Source of the DNA: Bugula neritina
Lineage: Eukaryota > Bryozoa > Gymnolaemata > Cheilostomatida > Bugulidae
Direction of reading: 5' to 3'
Assembly: GCA_964035545.1 (NCBI GenBank)
Contig: OZ037772.1
Span: 10,493,318-10,557,317 of the forward strand
DNA length: 64,000 nt
Shown here one piece after another: positions 48,505 through 61,414 of the stretch (the first letter of the stretch is position 1; each line of letters begins with the position of its first letter). The notes beneath the pieces were generated by a model, which saw only the letters and a list, made by a program, of their open reading frames with translations, did not search any database and was not told the DNA's origin. A program made the translations under genes and the position numbers.

Positions 48505-51500
48505 ATGGATTCTAGGCTATATAATAAAGTACTCTGGCTATTCACCACTTTGTTTCTCATCAAACAGTATGGTGAGTTTATTTATATTTTATTATTCTCT
48601 AGTGGATCATTATTATAGTTTATTTATTTGTGTACCGAATTTTTAGTTTTTATTTCTTTTCAGACACAATTAAATGTAACTCGTCAATCATACACTTTAC
48701 ATGGTGTGCAGTTTGTTGCTCTGATCAGCTTATAATGGTTTGTCAACCATATTTGTGTGTCAATATATTTACTGCAGTAAATATATCTAAAGTTCTACAA
48801 ACTGTTTGACTTGATTTTATAGGTAGCCACTGCTTTCTCTAGAATTGCCCAAAACATTGTTTATTTTTTTCGAAATGCCGATTAAGTTGACCAGATGCAT
48901 CTGCAGTAAAAATTATCAGTCAATTGAAACTATATTCTCCTCAAGATAATGTGATGACCGCAAGGAATTCTAAATATAATGTGCTGGAAAAAATTGTTAA
49001 TGCAAAATATTGATGTGATTGAACAGTAAAAGGATGTCTTAGCTTTTCTTATTATATAACCAATTATTCGCACATGCAATAAATATCTGAGTTTGGCTTG
49101 AACTGGTTAGCTATAACATTATTTTATGCAGTGCAGAAAAATTGTAAAATTAAGCCATCGAAAACATTGCTTATAAAGATTGAGAGTGTAAATTCTTAAA
49201 ATATGAACTGTTGTAATGTAATGTAGTGATATATAGAATTTATAAGTTTGCAGTTTTAAAGTTATTATTCTTCTATAAGATCATTATACAATACAAACCA
49301 ACACTATATTTATTTGTCTATTTCTTTTCAGGTTGTCAGAGTGTGACTGAGTTCTGCACCAACTCAGTACAGAACATATCTTACAGAGTTGGAAGTTCTA
49401 TCAACATAACCAGTCCAGACTACCCCGGTTCTACTTACAATATATCACATGACTGTGAGATAAATATAGACACAGGAAGTACTAAGAGAGTTGGGTTTAG
49501 AATTGTTCAGACAAATCTTGGAGATGAGTCATCTAAATGTCAGATTGATTACCTCATAGTAGACTCTAGTGGTAATGATATTCCTAGAAAGTGGAACTGT
49601 AGTCTGGCTAATGATAGTGATGCGGTTCTCATTGGACACCATACATATAGTCAGACAGGATTTAACCTCAAGTTACCTGCTGGTTCAACACTAGGATTCA
49701 CCTTGACCTTTACAGGTAACGATGATATGTTAACTCAATGCCAACATTTATACTTAGTTTCTTATATATATAGTATGAGAAATCACTATTCAAAAGTTTT
49801 TTTGCTGGTTATATTATAGGCAGTATACTTGTTTAAGTTTTATCAGTATTTAAAATTTGATTATAGTTTTTATAATCCTATCAACATGCAATTAGATCTG
49901 CAGTGCAGTATATAATGGTATGTATACAAGTTATTATGAGAAGATTAAATTTAAGTTATTAAAGGTACATCTGGTTTAATAGCTCTGTCCATATACAGCA
50001 CATATATAATCTAAGGGATGAGCTATAACTGACTCATTAAGTCGTATCTGAATTTATACTTATTTTATAGTATATATATATAAACAGAAATGAAGTAACA
50101 CAACACAATGCCATATATGTTTAAAATTAATTTAACGTGCACTCAATATTGTAAAATCTGTGCAAAGAAAGTATTGATGTTTTGGTTTTTGCATTTTTCT
50201 ATTAGATTTCAGCTATGAGGGTCTTTTGAAAACATTTGCTCGCATTTACTAAAAATGGATACATGTCTTTCGGAGATTTTTTCTCTCATGCAGATGGCTA
50301 TACTGTAAACAAAGCATGACTCTGAAACATGACAAATCTTTATGCAGTTTTTTATAGCAGGCAAATCTTCTCTTTGATCATTGCAGATTAGATTTTATGC
50401 CCTAAAAATCTTTTAAATTTTGGCTATCTCTTACAGCTTTGCCACTCTACTCTATGACATCATCAACTCAAACTGTATCAGCAGCCACGTCACCAAGTGG
50501 TTACATAATGAGTCATAAAGGGTTTAATATACAGTATGCTAATCTCTATGGTTACAATCTATATAATAAACTTAACCTGACAGACCTCAGAGGAGTTACA
50601 GGAATACATTTAGAATTTATATCCATGAGCATCGGATTTTCATCAAAATGTGGATCTTCTGGTGATGAATTTAGACTAAACTCAAAGCCAACTGATAACC
50701 TCTATTCATGTCAAAACATCATAATGCCACCTTCTCCTCAGTACCTGCCCATCAACCCAGCTATCTCTTCTCTTCTATTCAATTTCACCACAGACTCTCT
50801 CAACAGATTTCCTGGCTTCTTACTGAAATATACAAGTATGTAGACAGCAATTATTATATGGTCGCAAAATATGTTATTTATGATAATGCAAGATTAAAGT
50901 TATAACCTCGATCTGGATACTTTTTGTAGCTTATACCAATGTTGAAATCTCTAGTAGGCCTACTACAACTAGTACAACATCGAGTACCACAATAAAAACC
51001 ACCAGCAGCACTACTGCCAGCACTACTACTAGCAGTAGTGTTGGCAATATAAGTGCTAGTAGTAGTGCTACTATTAGTACCAGCATAACTAGTATTACCA
51101 CTGCAGATCCAACTCATTCAACTACAACATCTGCAACAATGACCTCTAAAGAGCAAATAGCAGGTGAGTTATATAAGCAATATTTTACAGACAAACATAA
51201 CATTAAGCTATAGTGTGGCTCTAAGTATGTGGTCTTAAATATTTAATTCACAAAACTTTATCATAATATTATACTTGGCATGGCTTTTCCTATTTATATT
51301 TCCATACCAATTTAAGCTATATGTAAGTTATTACAGATGCTTGAAACAGTACGGCACATATTATAGAAATCAGAGGTAAATGAACAATCAAATCAAAATG
51401 TTTCATGTTTTTCATACAACTTTTAATGCAATTAAGAAAACAAAGCTATGATTGTAATTACTATAATTCCCAAGATGTTAAATGCATTAATAACTTATAA

Positions 51501-53201
51501 ACCATAGTAAAGGCTTTAAGTTATATGCTAAGGCACTTTAAAAATTTCAAATGGTTTGTGTTATTTTGTTAAGCAAAATCTGGAATCAGTTTTAAATAAA
51601 AATATCATATTATGCTAATTTGCCCGTAAATAAATTGCTGATCAACTATATATACATGCTAATGCTAATACGCTCTTTATGTTACAGGATGCCCTAGAAT
51701 AAATACCAATGTAATAGTTGGAATAAATGTGGCTGCAATCTGTTGTATAATCATCATCAACATAGCTGTGTGTCTACTATGGAGAAGGTAAGTGATAAGA
51801 TATATTATACTAGAATTAATATACTTAAGTGTAGTATACTTATAGTTCTGTTTTGCATATAAGTTGTTTGAAAAAAGAAATGTGTGCCTATATATCACAT
51901 TACGTATTGCTAAAGTTGTATTTTATCTACAAGATTGGAACATTACACAAACAGTAGCACTGAACCGACATTTTGCAATACAAAGCTGGATTTTTCTTTA
52001 TACTTAGAAGAATATTTAGTAAACCAAATTATGTTTTTGTATATTCTAAATGCATTTATTTAGACTTCAAAATTTCTAAACATGCTGTATTGTAAAGCCT
52101 ATATTTAGACATTGAGTTTTCAACAGTTATCCTAAGTGTGCTATAGGCACAGCTATATATAATTATATCTATTTTCCTATATTGCACATGGCCTATAATA
52201 TGCTATGTTATTCCAACGTAAAGTGGTGAAAGCTATAATTACATACTTTTTGAATTAAACATCTAAATATGATGGATAAACTTTCATGCACATGAATTAA
52301 AATATAAATTCAACATTTCCATTACAGAAGGTTCATGACTAAACATGGGACTGATGATCATACCTTGGATACAAACGCCAGTACATCTGATAAACATTAT
52401 GAACAGCTGAACCAAGTGAATAATGGTAATATAATAATTATTTATAGCTTAAGCATTTCAATAACATAAGCATAGTGTAATATAATTACATTATAACTTT
52501 CGGCAGAGGGAGACAATCACCGATATTCTGTTGTCAAACTCAAAGGAAGTTCAGCCAGTTTCACCACAACACAAGAAGATGTAGGAGTAGATAACTCTAG
52601 TAGTAACTATATGAACACGGAGTCTATGAAAAATAAACAAGGGTAAAGTGACTTTTAATAGCATTGACTAAATTTTAATTAGTATAATAGTATTTGGTTA
52701 TAGCATATAATAATAGGTAATAGCGCACACTAAACCTTTGTCAGCATAATAGTACTTGTTATTGTATATTATATAATATGTGAATTTTAACTTTTGTTAG
52801 ATCACCAAATTTAAATTCATAAGAAACTATAAATATTCTGCATAAATTGAATTATTTCTACAGGAAGAATGCCTGTCAGTCTGGTCAACCCAACAAAGTG
52901 TATGAAAACATGGTAGAAGCCAATACAGTAAATGGAGGCAGTAATTATGTTGGTAAGTTAGATGTTAGTTGAAGGTTTACCATTTTATTCCCAGTTATTC
53001 TAAATGAGAGTGAAGAAATGTTTAGATCATTAGCAATATTATTTTTTCAATTGAGATGGTGGTTAGTTATGTGGATGCAAAATACTGTGCATATATACAA
53101 TATAACTATATCATGTTTTTATACGTTCTGTAGGTATGACAACTCCTGGTACAGAGCCTGCTCACGTATACTCCTCATTGAGAGATGCACGTCTAGATTA
53201 A
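48505..53201 (+). CDS. CUB-domain type I receptor with tyrosine tail, gene 2
   Basis: Nine exons: 48505-48571, 49332-49715, 50437-50835, 50930-51163, 51688-51787, 52328-52425, 52507-52642, 52864-52952, 53134-53201, giving 524 aa. Every exon has the length of its gene-1 counterpart except the stalk, which is two codons shorter. The domain order is the same: signal peptide, two CUB domains, Ser/Thr stalk, membrane helix, tail. Tail tyrosines are HYEQL, RYSVV, NYMNT, VYENM, NYVG and VYSSL. Introns 2 to 8 are also nearly alignable with gene 1, showing a recent duplication or conversion. Exon 1 is different: it begins MDSRLYNKVLWLFTTLFL, and intron 1 is about 760 bp against 336 bp. No frameshift or stop was found, so both copies look active. 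Confidence 0.85.
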
Positions 53202-53223
53202 CACTCTATGGACTATTTTTCAG

Positions 53224-53376
<153 letters not shown>

Positions 53377-53414
53377 TGAGTTATATATGAGTATTATATT
53401 ATATTGAGTATTAT

Positions 53415-53449
53415 ATGAGTTATATTACAGGTTACCTAGGAAGTCAAAG

Positions 53450-53482
<33 letters not shown>

Positions 53483-53521
53483 ATATCTTTGACTTCCTAG
53501 GTAACCTGTAATATAACTCAT
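53415..53521. repeat. TA-centred palindrome after CUB gene 2
   Basis: The sequence GTTACCTAGGAAGTCAAAGA followed by TA steps is mirrored by TCTTTGACTTCCTAGGTAAC. Arms continue through ATGAGTTATATTACAG and CTGTAATATAACTCAT, giving about 37 bp of perfect inverted repeat around a TA core. Gene 1 has only the right-hand arm (about 46332-46370), so the left arm is an inverted duplication that arose in gene 2. Confidence 0.9.
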
Positions 53522-53789
53522 AATCATATTCATAACAAAATGATGATCTTTAAAACAAATTGATGTTTTTTCATAAAATTATGTTTATACACTATATTTA
53601 TTTATATCATTTAAAAATTCATTTTATGTGTTTTACTGCTTTCTTTTTAAACTAATACGTTTTTCTATACGTGCTATGTTGATAGAAAGCGCTAATAGCT
53701 ATAAATAGCAAGTTAACCATTTAATTTGAGAAGTTTTATAAGCTAGTGCTAATTGGCATGTATTTTCAATGTCTCATTACATTATATTC

Positions 53790-53795
53790 AATAAA
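53790..53795 (+). terminator. Probable polyadenylation signal, CUB gene 2
   Basis: AATAAA in the same sequence context as the gene-1 signal, downstream of the TA repeat and palindrome. Confidence 0.4.
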
Positions 53796-53994
53796 CTGTT
53801 ATATATATTTATATCACTTTCGTAACTCAGCAGCACAAGTATGCCAAGTATTTTGTCTTTTAACTATGGGTAAAGAAAGCTTGTAAAGCTGTAGAAATTA
53901 TACAATGGGCTTATAATATATGCAGAATAGACATCAAGGAGGAAGTTGAGATTACATAATAGCTTAATGTATGTAAGGAATATTTTTCATTTAA

Positions 53995-54209
53995 AAAGTC
54001 ACGTAAGTTTTTAGCCACTATCTCTGTGAGAAGCCCTTGATGAAAAAAGTTTTTGTTAAAGTGGGCTAAGGACTTATTTAAATGAGGCACAAGAGCAATT
54101 ATGACTGAATGCTCTTCTTAACATCACCAATGGCCTTTGTCAGGGTTCAAACCCATGACTTTGTGCTTACTAGGCAAACGCTTTAATCCCTAGACCACGC
54201 GGCTGCTTC
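53995..54209 (-). repeat. tRNA-derived SINE, family A, copy 3
   Basis: Same head (minus strand GTGGTCTAGGGATTAAAGCG, GGGTTTGAACCC) and body as the copies at 29.3 and 34.7 kb. It is inserted where the homology between the 3' flanks of CUB genes 1 and 2 ends. Confidence 0.8.
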
Positions 54210-54589
54210 TCGAATTGAGCATTTTAAAAGGATGACTATATTGCATACCAACACTTTATAACTAGTGAATGCTTTGTAAGTTAACAATATGTTCAAAAAC
54301 TCATTAGCTAGTTGGTTGGTTACATACAAAAAAAATTCTTCATTATGAATGGGTGACTAGTTTTCAATTTTAATCTATAGAAACAGCACAAGGAACTTAT
54401 ACACAGAGAGAAATATTAGTGTTAGAGTGAACATTAGCTGACAACTAAAACAGCTCGTTTTTTGGATCCCTAAATTGACCAGCAGTGAATAGAAATTAGT
54501 GTCAGGTACTGTTCACAGTGAATAGTATGTTAGATCAATGTTGATATAAAGAGTTGTGAAGTTGATTCTTTGTATTTATCACAATGAGC

Positions 54590-54830
54590 CAAGTTATGTT
54601 CAATGGTGATCTTATATATGTTCATTGGTGAGCTTAAATATTTTCGATGGTGATCTTATTTATGCTCAATAGTGATATTATATATGTTTAATAGTGATCT
54701 TATTTATGCTCAATAGTGATATTATATATGTTTAATGATGATCTTATTTCTGTTCAAGTATGATCTTAGATATGCTCAATGCTGAACTAAGTTATATTCA
54801 AAGCTGAACTTATAAATGTTCCATGCTGCT
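54590..54830. repeat. Degenerate tandem repeat, unit about 24 bp
   Basis: About ten imperfect units of the form TTCAATAGTGATCTTATTTA with strong TGATCTTA and TATATG landmarks. It has no coding meaning. Confidence 0.75.
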
Positions 54831-55129
54831 CTAATTTTCGTTGGAAATAAGCTTCTGCAAAAATTATTACTGATCACTCAGAACTAACTTGTCATAACTT
54901 CTAACCAGTATGAGAGTATAGTTATGTGGATTTTATTGTATATGATAGTTGAATATAAGAAATGCAACAAAAAATAACTTCTAAAGATTAAAATAAGAAA
55001 AAAAACATGAAAATAAACATTTGCAGAATTTTTCTACGACCGTAAATTCAGTTAACTTTTCTCAATATTAGCAGAACCTGCTAAGACCATAGTGTGTGTC
55101 ATTACATTCTTGCTCTGTAGTGTAGCGAT

Positions 55130-55415
55130 AACCAAGCAGTTGGGGTGTGTAATGGTTAGCACACCTGTGTGCAAGTCCGGGAGGGGGGAGGGGAAAGTTT
55201 TATAACTAATTCCAGCGGTTAGTAAAGTGTGGTAGTACTCCGAGAGGAGTTGAGTGGTCAGGGAAGCTTGAAGGAGTAGTATAAAAAAGGCAGCTGAGTT
55301 CTTGAAAAGTGTGTAAGGTGTAGTGTCGAGAGCACCCAGTGACGCTTGTAATGTAGTGGTAAATGCGCCTGCTTGCAGGCTGAAGGTCTCAGCATGATTC
55401 AAAGTTTTGTAGCGG
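55130..55415 (+). repeat. Two tRNA-like SINE heads in a GC-richer patch
   Basis: At about 55140-55185 there is GGGTGTGTAATGGTTAGCAC with a downstream GCAAGTCCGGGAG. At about 55340-55410 there is TGTAATGTAGTGGTAAATGC with GTCTCAGCATGATTCAAAG. Both resemble A-box/B-box pairs of tRNA-derived elements. The minus-strand frame of 116 codons across the patch is therefore probably spurious. Confidence 0.45.
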
Positions 55416-56503
55416 TCAAATTCTTTTTTGTGCTCCTATTCAGCATCTTTGGGTGCATGATCTTAAAAATCTACAATAAAAGATAAAAGTTGGGTAATAT
55501 TCAAACTGTATTAGTATGAACAGTAAACATTTGGTTAAGATATACAATCACAAGCAGCTTATAAATTAAGTTCAACTTTGAAGAAGCTGAAGTCTAAGGC
55601 CAAAACTAATAGTATCAATGATGTTAGCTATGAATCTTTCAGCATATTTTCAGCACCATCGTACCAGTCGTTTGATTCTGAATAACCATACAGGCTTTGG
55701 CAAACTTATGATCATTATGTTGCGTAGTGTTTGGGTTAGTTTGAGCTTATCAAAATTTAGTAACAATCATGGCCATCATTTTATTTTTATTTCTTTCTTA
55801 ATTACAAATGCAAGAGCTGTTGGACATAATTGGTTTAGTTAATAGAAGCTTCTCTGCATTAAAATTATCTCAAAATGTCAGTGAACCACAATTTAAGCTA
55901 GATTCAGCATTTTATATGGACCCCTCATATCAAGATAACAGATATTGATAAGTTTCAGTATGTCTATAAATTGAAAAACAAATAAAGTACTACCAAGAAA
56001 AATATTGCTACTTAAACATGTTTTTTTATATTTAATTGTGCTGTGCAAAGATAAATAAAAAAATAAACTGGTAGCACGGAAGTTAATAAAAGATTTTGCC
56101 AACTTTGCCAACTCACCACTAATATTGGCATTTTGGTACTTAGCTATAAGACAAGAAGCTAGCTTGGCAGCTGCTTAAGGCTAATAACTACTTGTAGGCT
56201 GCTAAACTGCATTATTAACAATACTTCTACAATGGGGGGGGGGAGGGAATTCAAATTAATGAATTTAGCACAAATTGCTAGAAGGTGAAGTGGAAATAAA
56301 ACGCCAATTTTTTTGAAAATAGATTGTTACGAGAAAACTCGTATCAAATTGATATAGGAATAGAGTAGTTTGGGAAATATCAGTCAATGTGGTCTTTTAA
56401 AAGTTATAGTTGCACAAATTCAATTATCTGTCTACAGCAATAGTCATACTGTCATTGTGATATAAAATCACAATGACAACACTAAACAAATGATTGAGCT
56501 TAC

Positions 56504-56591
56504 CTTTTGCTGCAATGACAACTTCAGTTCCTAACTCTGAAAAAAAGTGATCACCTTCTATCTCTGAGAGGTAGCTGCAATCTTTACCCAT
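56504..56591 (-). CDS. Possible first coding exon, MGKDC start
   Basis: An ATG opens 29 codons (MGKDCSYLSEIEGDHFFSEL onward) and ends at a good donor (AAAAG, then GTAAGC) in phase 1. Gly2 and Cys5 would allow myristoylation with palmitoylation, as in some membrane-anchored signalling proteins. I could not find the next exon at lower coordinates, so this may be a relic or chance. Confidence 0.2.
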
Positions 56592-58350
56592 GTGATGAAA
56601 TCTTCAATGTTTTCCATAATGTGAGGTTGTTTGGAAGCACAAATTCACTGAATCTCAAAGCACAACCTCTTAGTCTGAGCCTTTGGTGTTCACTATGCCG
56701 GCAGAATATTTCTTCTGTCAATAGCCGTGAATGAAAACTATGTGCTGTTATGTAATAACCTTTGTTTGCTCTTTCGATGCTTGGTAAGCCAGTTTCTTGC
56801 CTTTGAATTACAATTTAAATATTTCCTTACTATAGCTCTGTTATGCAACATCTTCTTTTGTTCCACCAGGTAGTTTACACAAGTTACTTAGGCTTTTGAA
56901 GTGGTTCACCTAATCCACAATTGACTATTCAGTAGCTTGTTTCATTGTTAATTTTAAGCTTCTTGTTTGAAACACATTTGCTGATAACTGAGTACATTGG
57001 AGTTTAATGGTGCATCTCCCTGATCTCTCTTTTACACACGTTTTAAATTAGTTGGCTTTCCTTTCCATGAATGAAATTGACTAGTGAAGCCTAAACTACC
57101 CATGCAAGAGATACGTGCAGTTGAAATTTTTTGTTGATAAATTCAACTTAAGTCTTTGATAAACAGAGTGGGGCAATGTTTAATAGTAGTCTGGTAACAA
57201 GCTATTTGAAAATGTCTTGGGTTCAAAAAAATTTCGAAATCATAAACAGCTAGTAGGTTGAAGGAGTTTCATTCCACTTATATGCTCCACAGTTAGGTTG
57301 TATTTTTTGTTTTGGTACTAAGTATTATATACCTATATCCCCTTATATAACTTTCATATCGATTGCTAAACATAAAATAACCATTAATATGATATATTTG
57401 CAATAATATTTAAATTTTCCCAAACTTGTGTTGAATAAAAGCATTAAATGCAATAATAATAACATTTTTTCAAAAAACAAAAAATATAGAAAATGCAAAA
57501 TTAATAGGTTTATGCAGAGCAAAGAAATTTATTTGTGTGCCAATTATAAAAAGCAATTGACTCAAATTTATTTAAATACACATATATTTTAATAGTGCTC
57601 AAATAAATTGCACGCAAAATGTATAAATAGCATCTAACTGGGAAGCACCAATTGAAATGACCCAAATGTAGGGTTCAACTTCATCCTAGCTTCCTATAAA
57701 GGTTTGTGATCATCATTAGTGCACATGTGAACGAATAATGTTGTTAGGCGAACAACTGCCAATTGTTCCATAATTCTTATGTAAATAAAATTTTGCTTGA
57801 ACATAATATGTAGTTGTAGCATTGATATCACTTTCTGCTCCTATCAACTACTGTTTAGCTTCACTCAGACCTAGGGATGATGATTACGTAATACTTGTGA
57901 AAAGTAGTGTTGACTTAACAACTAAGTGGTTTCAGAGCTACTACAAAATATTTTTCAGCTTACACTATTCGGATTAATTTTCAATTTCATCAAAATAAGT
58001 GCAGGTCTAACAACTATTAGAGGTGTGGTGCAGGCTATGCCGACAATAAAAGGCTCTTTGAACAACTTTAGTGCAAGCGCTGCACTAATATTTCTCTCTG
58101 TGTATATACAAAGCAAACATTGGGTGTAACACTGAGTGTATATATAACTATGACATGGCGTATGTACTCTACAGTAGCTGAATATATTTCATATATAGTC
58201 ATCAGTCAGTTTAGTAGTAGCAGGTTTAGCTCATCATTGAAAGCAAATTTGCTTTATAAGATCACATGATTTGAGGTTATATTTATATAAGTAAGAAAAA
58301 CCAACAGCAAACCCCTCCCTATTTGTTAATTTGCATGCATATATATAACT
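56592..58350. other. Intergenic, 5' flank of the third CUB-family gene
   Basis: No supportable exon. Just before the ATG at 58351 is a short TA run and GTTAATTTGCATGCATA. The 67-codon frame at 57926-58129 lacks motif or splice support. Confidence 0.5.
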
Positions 58351-58889
58351 ATGGCCATGTCTTCCAACTTTATTCTCTGGATATTTCTTCTACTCATGAT
58401 TAAAGGTGAGTACTATATATTTCAACAATTAAAAGCTTATTTAATGCTTCATTACGGGTAATAAATAGTTGTACTGATTTGTGAGAAAATTTAATTAAAC
58501 AATTAATATTATGATGGATATTGTTTTGAAAAAAGGTGACAACTTGCTTGTTAGCTCAATTATTATATTTCAACTACATTTGAATGTTTAGTAATAGGAG
58601 TTGCATCAGGAAAGGCAATGTATTTATGCAGGTGAACACTGTCTTGAAAAAAGTTTATCTAAGTGCATTTCATAAAACTTTACCCTGGCTTTTATTTATT
58701 TTTGTTACTTAATGCAGCTGCAATAAAGAATTTTTAAATTAAAGTCAAATACAAAGTTTATTTCAAACACTTCGTTCAGAAATAGCAATTTGAAAATATG
58801 GCACTATATATAATTAAACATAACAAACATATCCCTGTTTGTTTTATGAATCAGCTGTTATAAGCTACGATAACTATTTATTATTATAG

Positions 58890-58924
58890 GCTGTCAAAGT
58901 TCTGTAAAAATTTTTAGCCAATAA
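58890..58924 (+). pseudogene. Relic of the first CUB exon in the third gene
   Basis: After an acceptor (TTATTATAG) the text GCTGTCAAAGTTCTG matches the start of CUB exon 2 of the intact genes (GTTGTCAGAGTGTGA), reading GCQSS in phase, but reaches TAA after ten further codons. No other CUB sequence remains between here and the stalk exon. Confidence 0.6.
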
Positions 58925-59117
58925 TTAATAGAAGCATGCTATGAAATAAACTGCAACAAAGAGAAACCAAGAATATTATTATAGTTGTTGTCAAATAATT
59001 TAGGGTTCATTCATTTTTAAATTACAATCAAATTATTCCCTCATATAGTTAAGATATTATACATAGAAAACATTTAAGAGTTGAAAATAGATATGGGTGC
59101 ATTTATGATTGTAAAAT

Positions 59118-59215
59118 AATTTTGCCCCCCCAACTGGGATTCGAACCTAACATCTCCGGCTTAAGCAAGCAAGTGTGCTAATCATTACGCCACGGGACCT
59201 GCTGGGTTAACTCAA
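59118..59215 (-). repeat. tRNA-derived SINE, family B, copy 3
   Basis: On the minus strand: GTGGCGTAATGATTAGCACA (A box), GTTAGGTTCGAATCCCAGTT (a perfect B box GGTTCGAATCC), then a G run and CAAAATTATTTT. It has the same TTGAGTTAACCCAGCAG leader as the 35.0-kb copy. It sits between the CUB relic and the stalk exon of the third gene. Confidence 0.75.
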
Positions 59216-59599
59216 CACAACAATGATGGCTATTACCGACACTTCATATTGCTTAGAAAATAAATATATATCTTCAGGTTTCTTTTGGATATAACATTAA
59301 TCAAAACAATATATTTGTTCATACAGTTTTGAAGAAGAGTCTTATTCGTAAACATATAACAGTCATTATACTTTCATTACAATCTGAATTTAATTTTAAT
59401 GATAAGAAAACCTAATTTAGCAACATTTATAAAGAATATTAATAACTACCAAAGGGTATATTGTTTACTGTTCAGTGTACGAGTATACATTTGCATTCTA
59501 TTGTGTAATTTGAAAGTAAACATATAATATACTATTCAGAATAGATGTTTCAAGTTATTGTATGTTGAAATTATTTTTGTAGATGCTGGTAGTGTTGTA

Positions 59600-60320
59600 G
59601 CGCCTACTACTGCTGCCCCTACTACTGCTGCTACTACTACTGCTGCCCCCACTACTGCTGCCCCCACTACTGCTGCCCCCACTACTACTTCAGCTCCACC
59701 TACTACTACTACTGCCCCTGCTACTACTACTACTGCTGCCCCTACTACTACTACAGCTCCACCTACTACTACTACGGCTGTCCCCACTACTACTACTACT
59801 GCCCCCGCTACTACTACTACTGCCCCTGCTACTACTACTACTGCCCCCGCTACTACTACTACTGCCCCTACTACTACTACTACTGCCCCCGCTACTACTA
59901 CTACAGCTGCCCCTGCTACTACTACTACTGCCCCCGCTACTACTACTACTGCCCCCGCTACTACTACTACTGCCTCTGCTACTACTACTACTGCCCCCGC
60001 TACTACTACTACTGCCCCTGCTACTACTACTACTGCCCCTGCTACTACTACTACTGCCCCCGCTACTACTACTACTGCCCCTGCTACTACTACTACTGCC
60101 CCCGCTACTACTACTACTGCCCCCGCTACTACTACTACTGCCCCTGCTACTACTACTACTGCCCCTGCTACTATACTACTACTGCCCCCGCTACTACTAC
60201 AGCTGCCTCCACTACCACGACAGCTGTATTTATTACTACTACAGCTGCCCCTGCTACTACTACTACTGCTGTCCCCACTACTACTGCCGCTGCCCCCACT
60301 ACTGCTGCCCTTACTACTCT
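59600..60320 (+). repeat. ACT/GCC coding minisatellite (TTTAP repeats)
   Basis: About 40 units of an 18-bp repeat (GCTACTACTACTACTGCC) with a few AGCTCCACCT or GCTGTCCCC variants. In the stalk frame it encodes Thr/Pro/Ala typical of O-glycosylated mucin domains. The long minus-strand Val/Ala/Gly frame is a shadow. Confidence 0.9.
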
Positions 60321-60841
60321 TACTAAAACTGCCATCACAACCACAACAAAGTGTTGTAAAGAACCAATCACATGTCAGTGTAAATATGATAAACCAATTG
60401 ATTATCACTTGTTAGATAATATGTTTACAACAATAATAAATTCAATCGTCTACTTAATATTTTTCTTAATATATATTTTCATACTGTTTGTACACTGAAA
60501 TATACATAAAACATGTAAATATAATAATTTAAGCAGAGCATTTGCTTGCAGTAGTGATAAAGCAGAGAAAAGCTCATATCTGTGTATCAATTATTATTCA
60601 ATACGTAATTAATAACCTAGTTTACTGTTCCAATGTTTATTCATTTTTATGTGTGCTGTTTTGCAATTGTTTTTGTAAAGATAATTTTTCTGATGCAGGA
60701 TTCATGTTTCAGGTGGATATCCGACTGACAACAAAGTGATAATCGGAATTAGCGTATCTATCCTCTGTGTCATAATAATCACAAACATAGTAGTCTGTCT
60801 GTTATGTAGAAGGTGAGGTCATTGTTGTTGAAGGCAACATT

Positions 60842-61237
<396 letters not shown>

Positions 61238-61370
61238 GTATGCTGATTGTCAATCTAGTTGGAGTTCCAGCAAAGTAAAGTGCTCGATATCACGGGTGAC
61301 AGAGCTAATATAATGTAGTGTGTTCAGATTGTTCATGATACATATATATTTTTTTATTTAAAAAAATCTC

Positions 61371-61414
61371 ACACGACTATATAGTTTCGTACAGTAAACT
61401 GCACTCGTCATTAT

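Larger units (their letters stand above)
58351..60812 (+). pseudogene. Third receptor-family member: CUB exons lost, mucin-like stalk, frameshifted
   Basis: Exon 1 (58351-58405) encodes a signal peptide, MAMSSNFILWIFLLLMIKG, close to that of CUB gene 1, and ends in phase 1. The stalk exon (59583-60379) is phase 1-1 and encodes about 40 repeats of the TTTAPA type, about 265 residues against 77-79 in the paralogues, then KCCKEPITCQ. The membrane exon (60713-60812) is exactly 100 bp, as in both paralogues, and encodes NKVIIGISVSILCVIIITNI then LLCRR. One base is missing near 60173 (CTACTATACTACT), shifting the repeat out of frame; the exon is 797 bp where 798 is needed. Tail exons are not seen before the TA palindrome and retroelement. 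It is either a decaying gene, or a CUB-less mucin with a sequencing error in the repeat. Confidence 0.7.

Noticed and set aside
55052-55402. 116-codon minus-strand open frame
   Set aside because: It crosses two tRNA-like SINE heads in a GC-richer patch and has no recognisable domain.
59118-59215. tRNA gene on the minus strand
   Set aside because: The B box is perfect, but the sequence continues into the G run and AT tail shared with other family-B SINE copies.
59536-60408. 290-codon minus-strand frame rich in Val, Ala and Gly
   Set aside because: It is the complement of the ACT/GCC stalk repeat; the plus strand fits the receptor family in phase and position.
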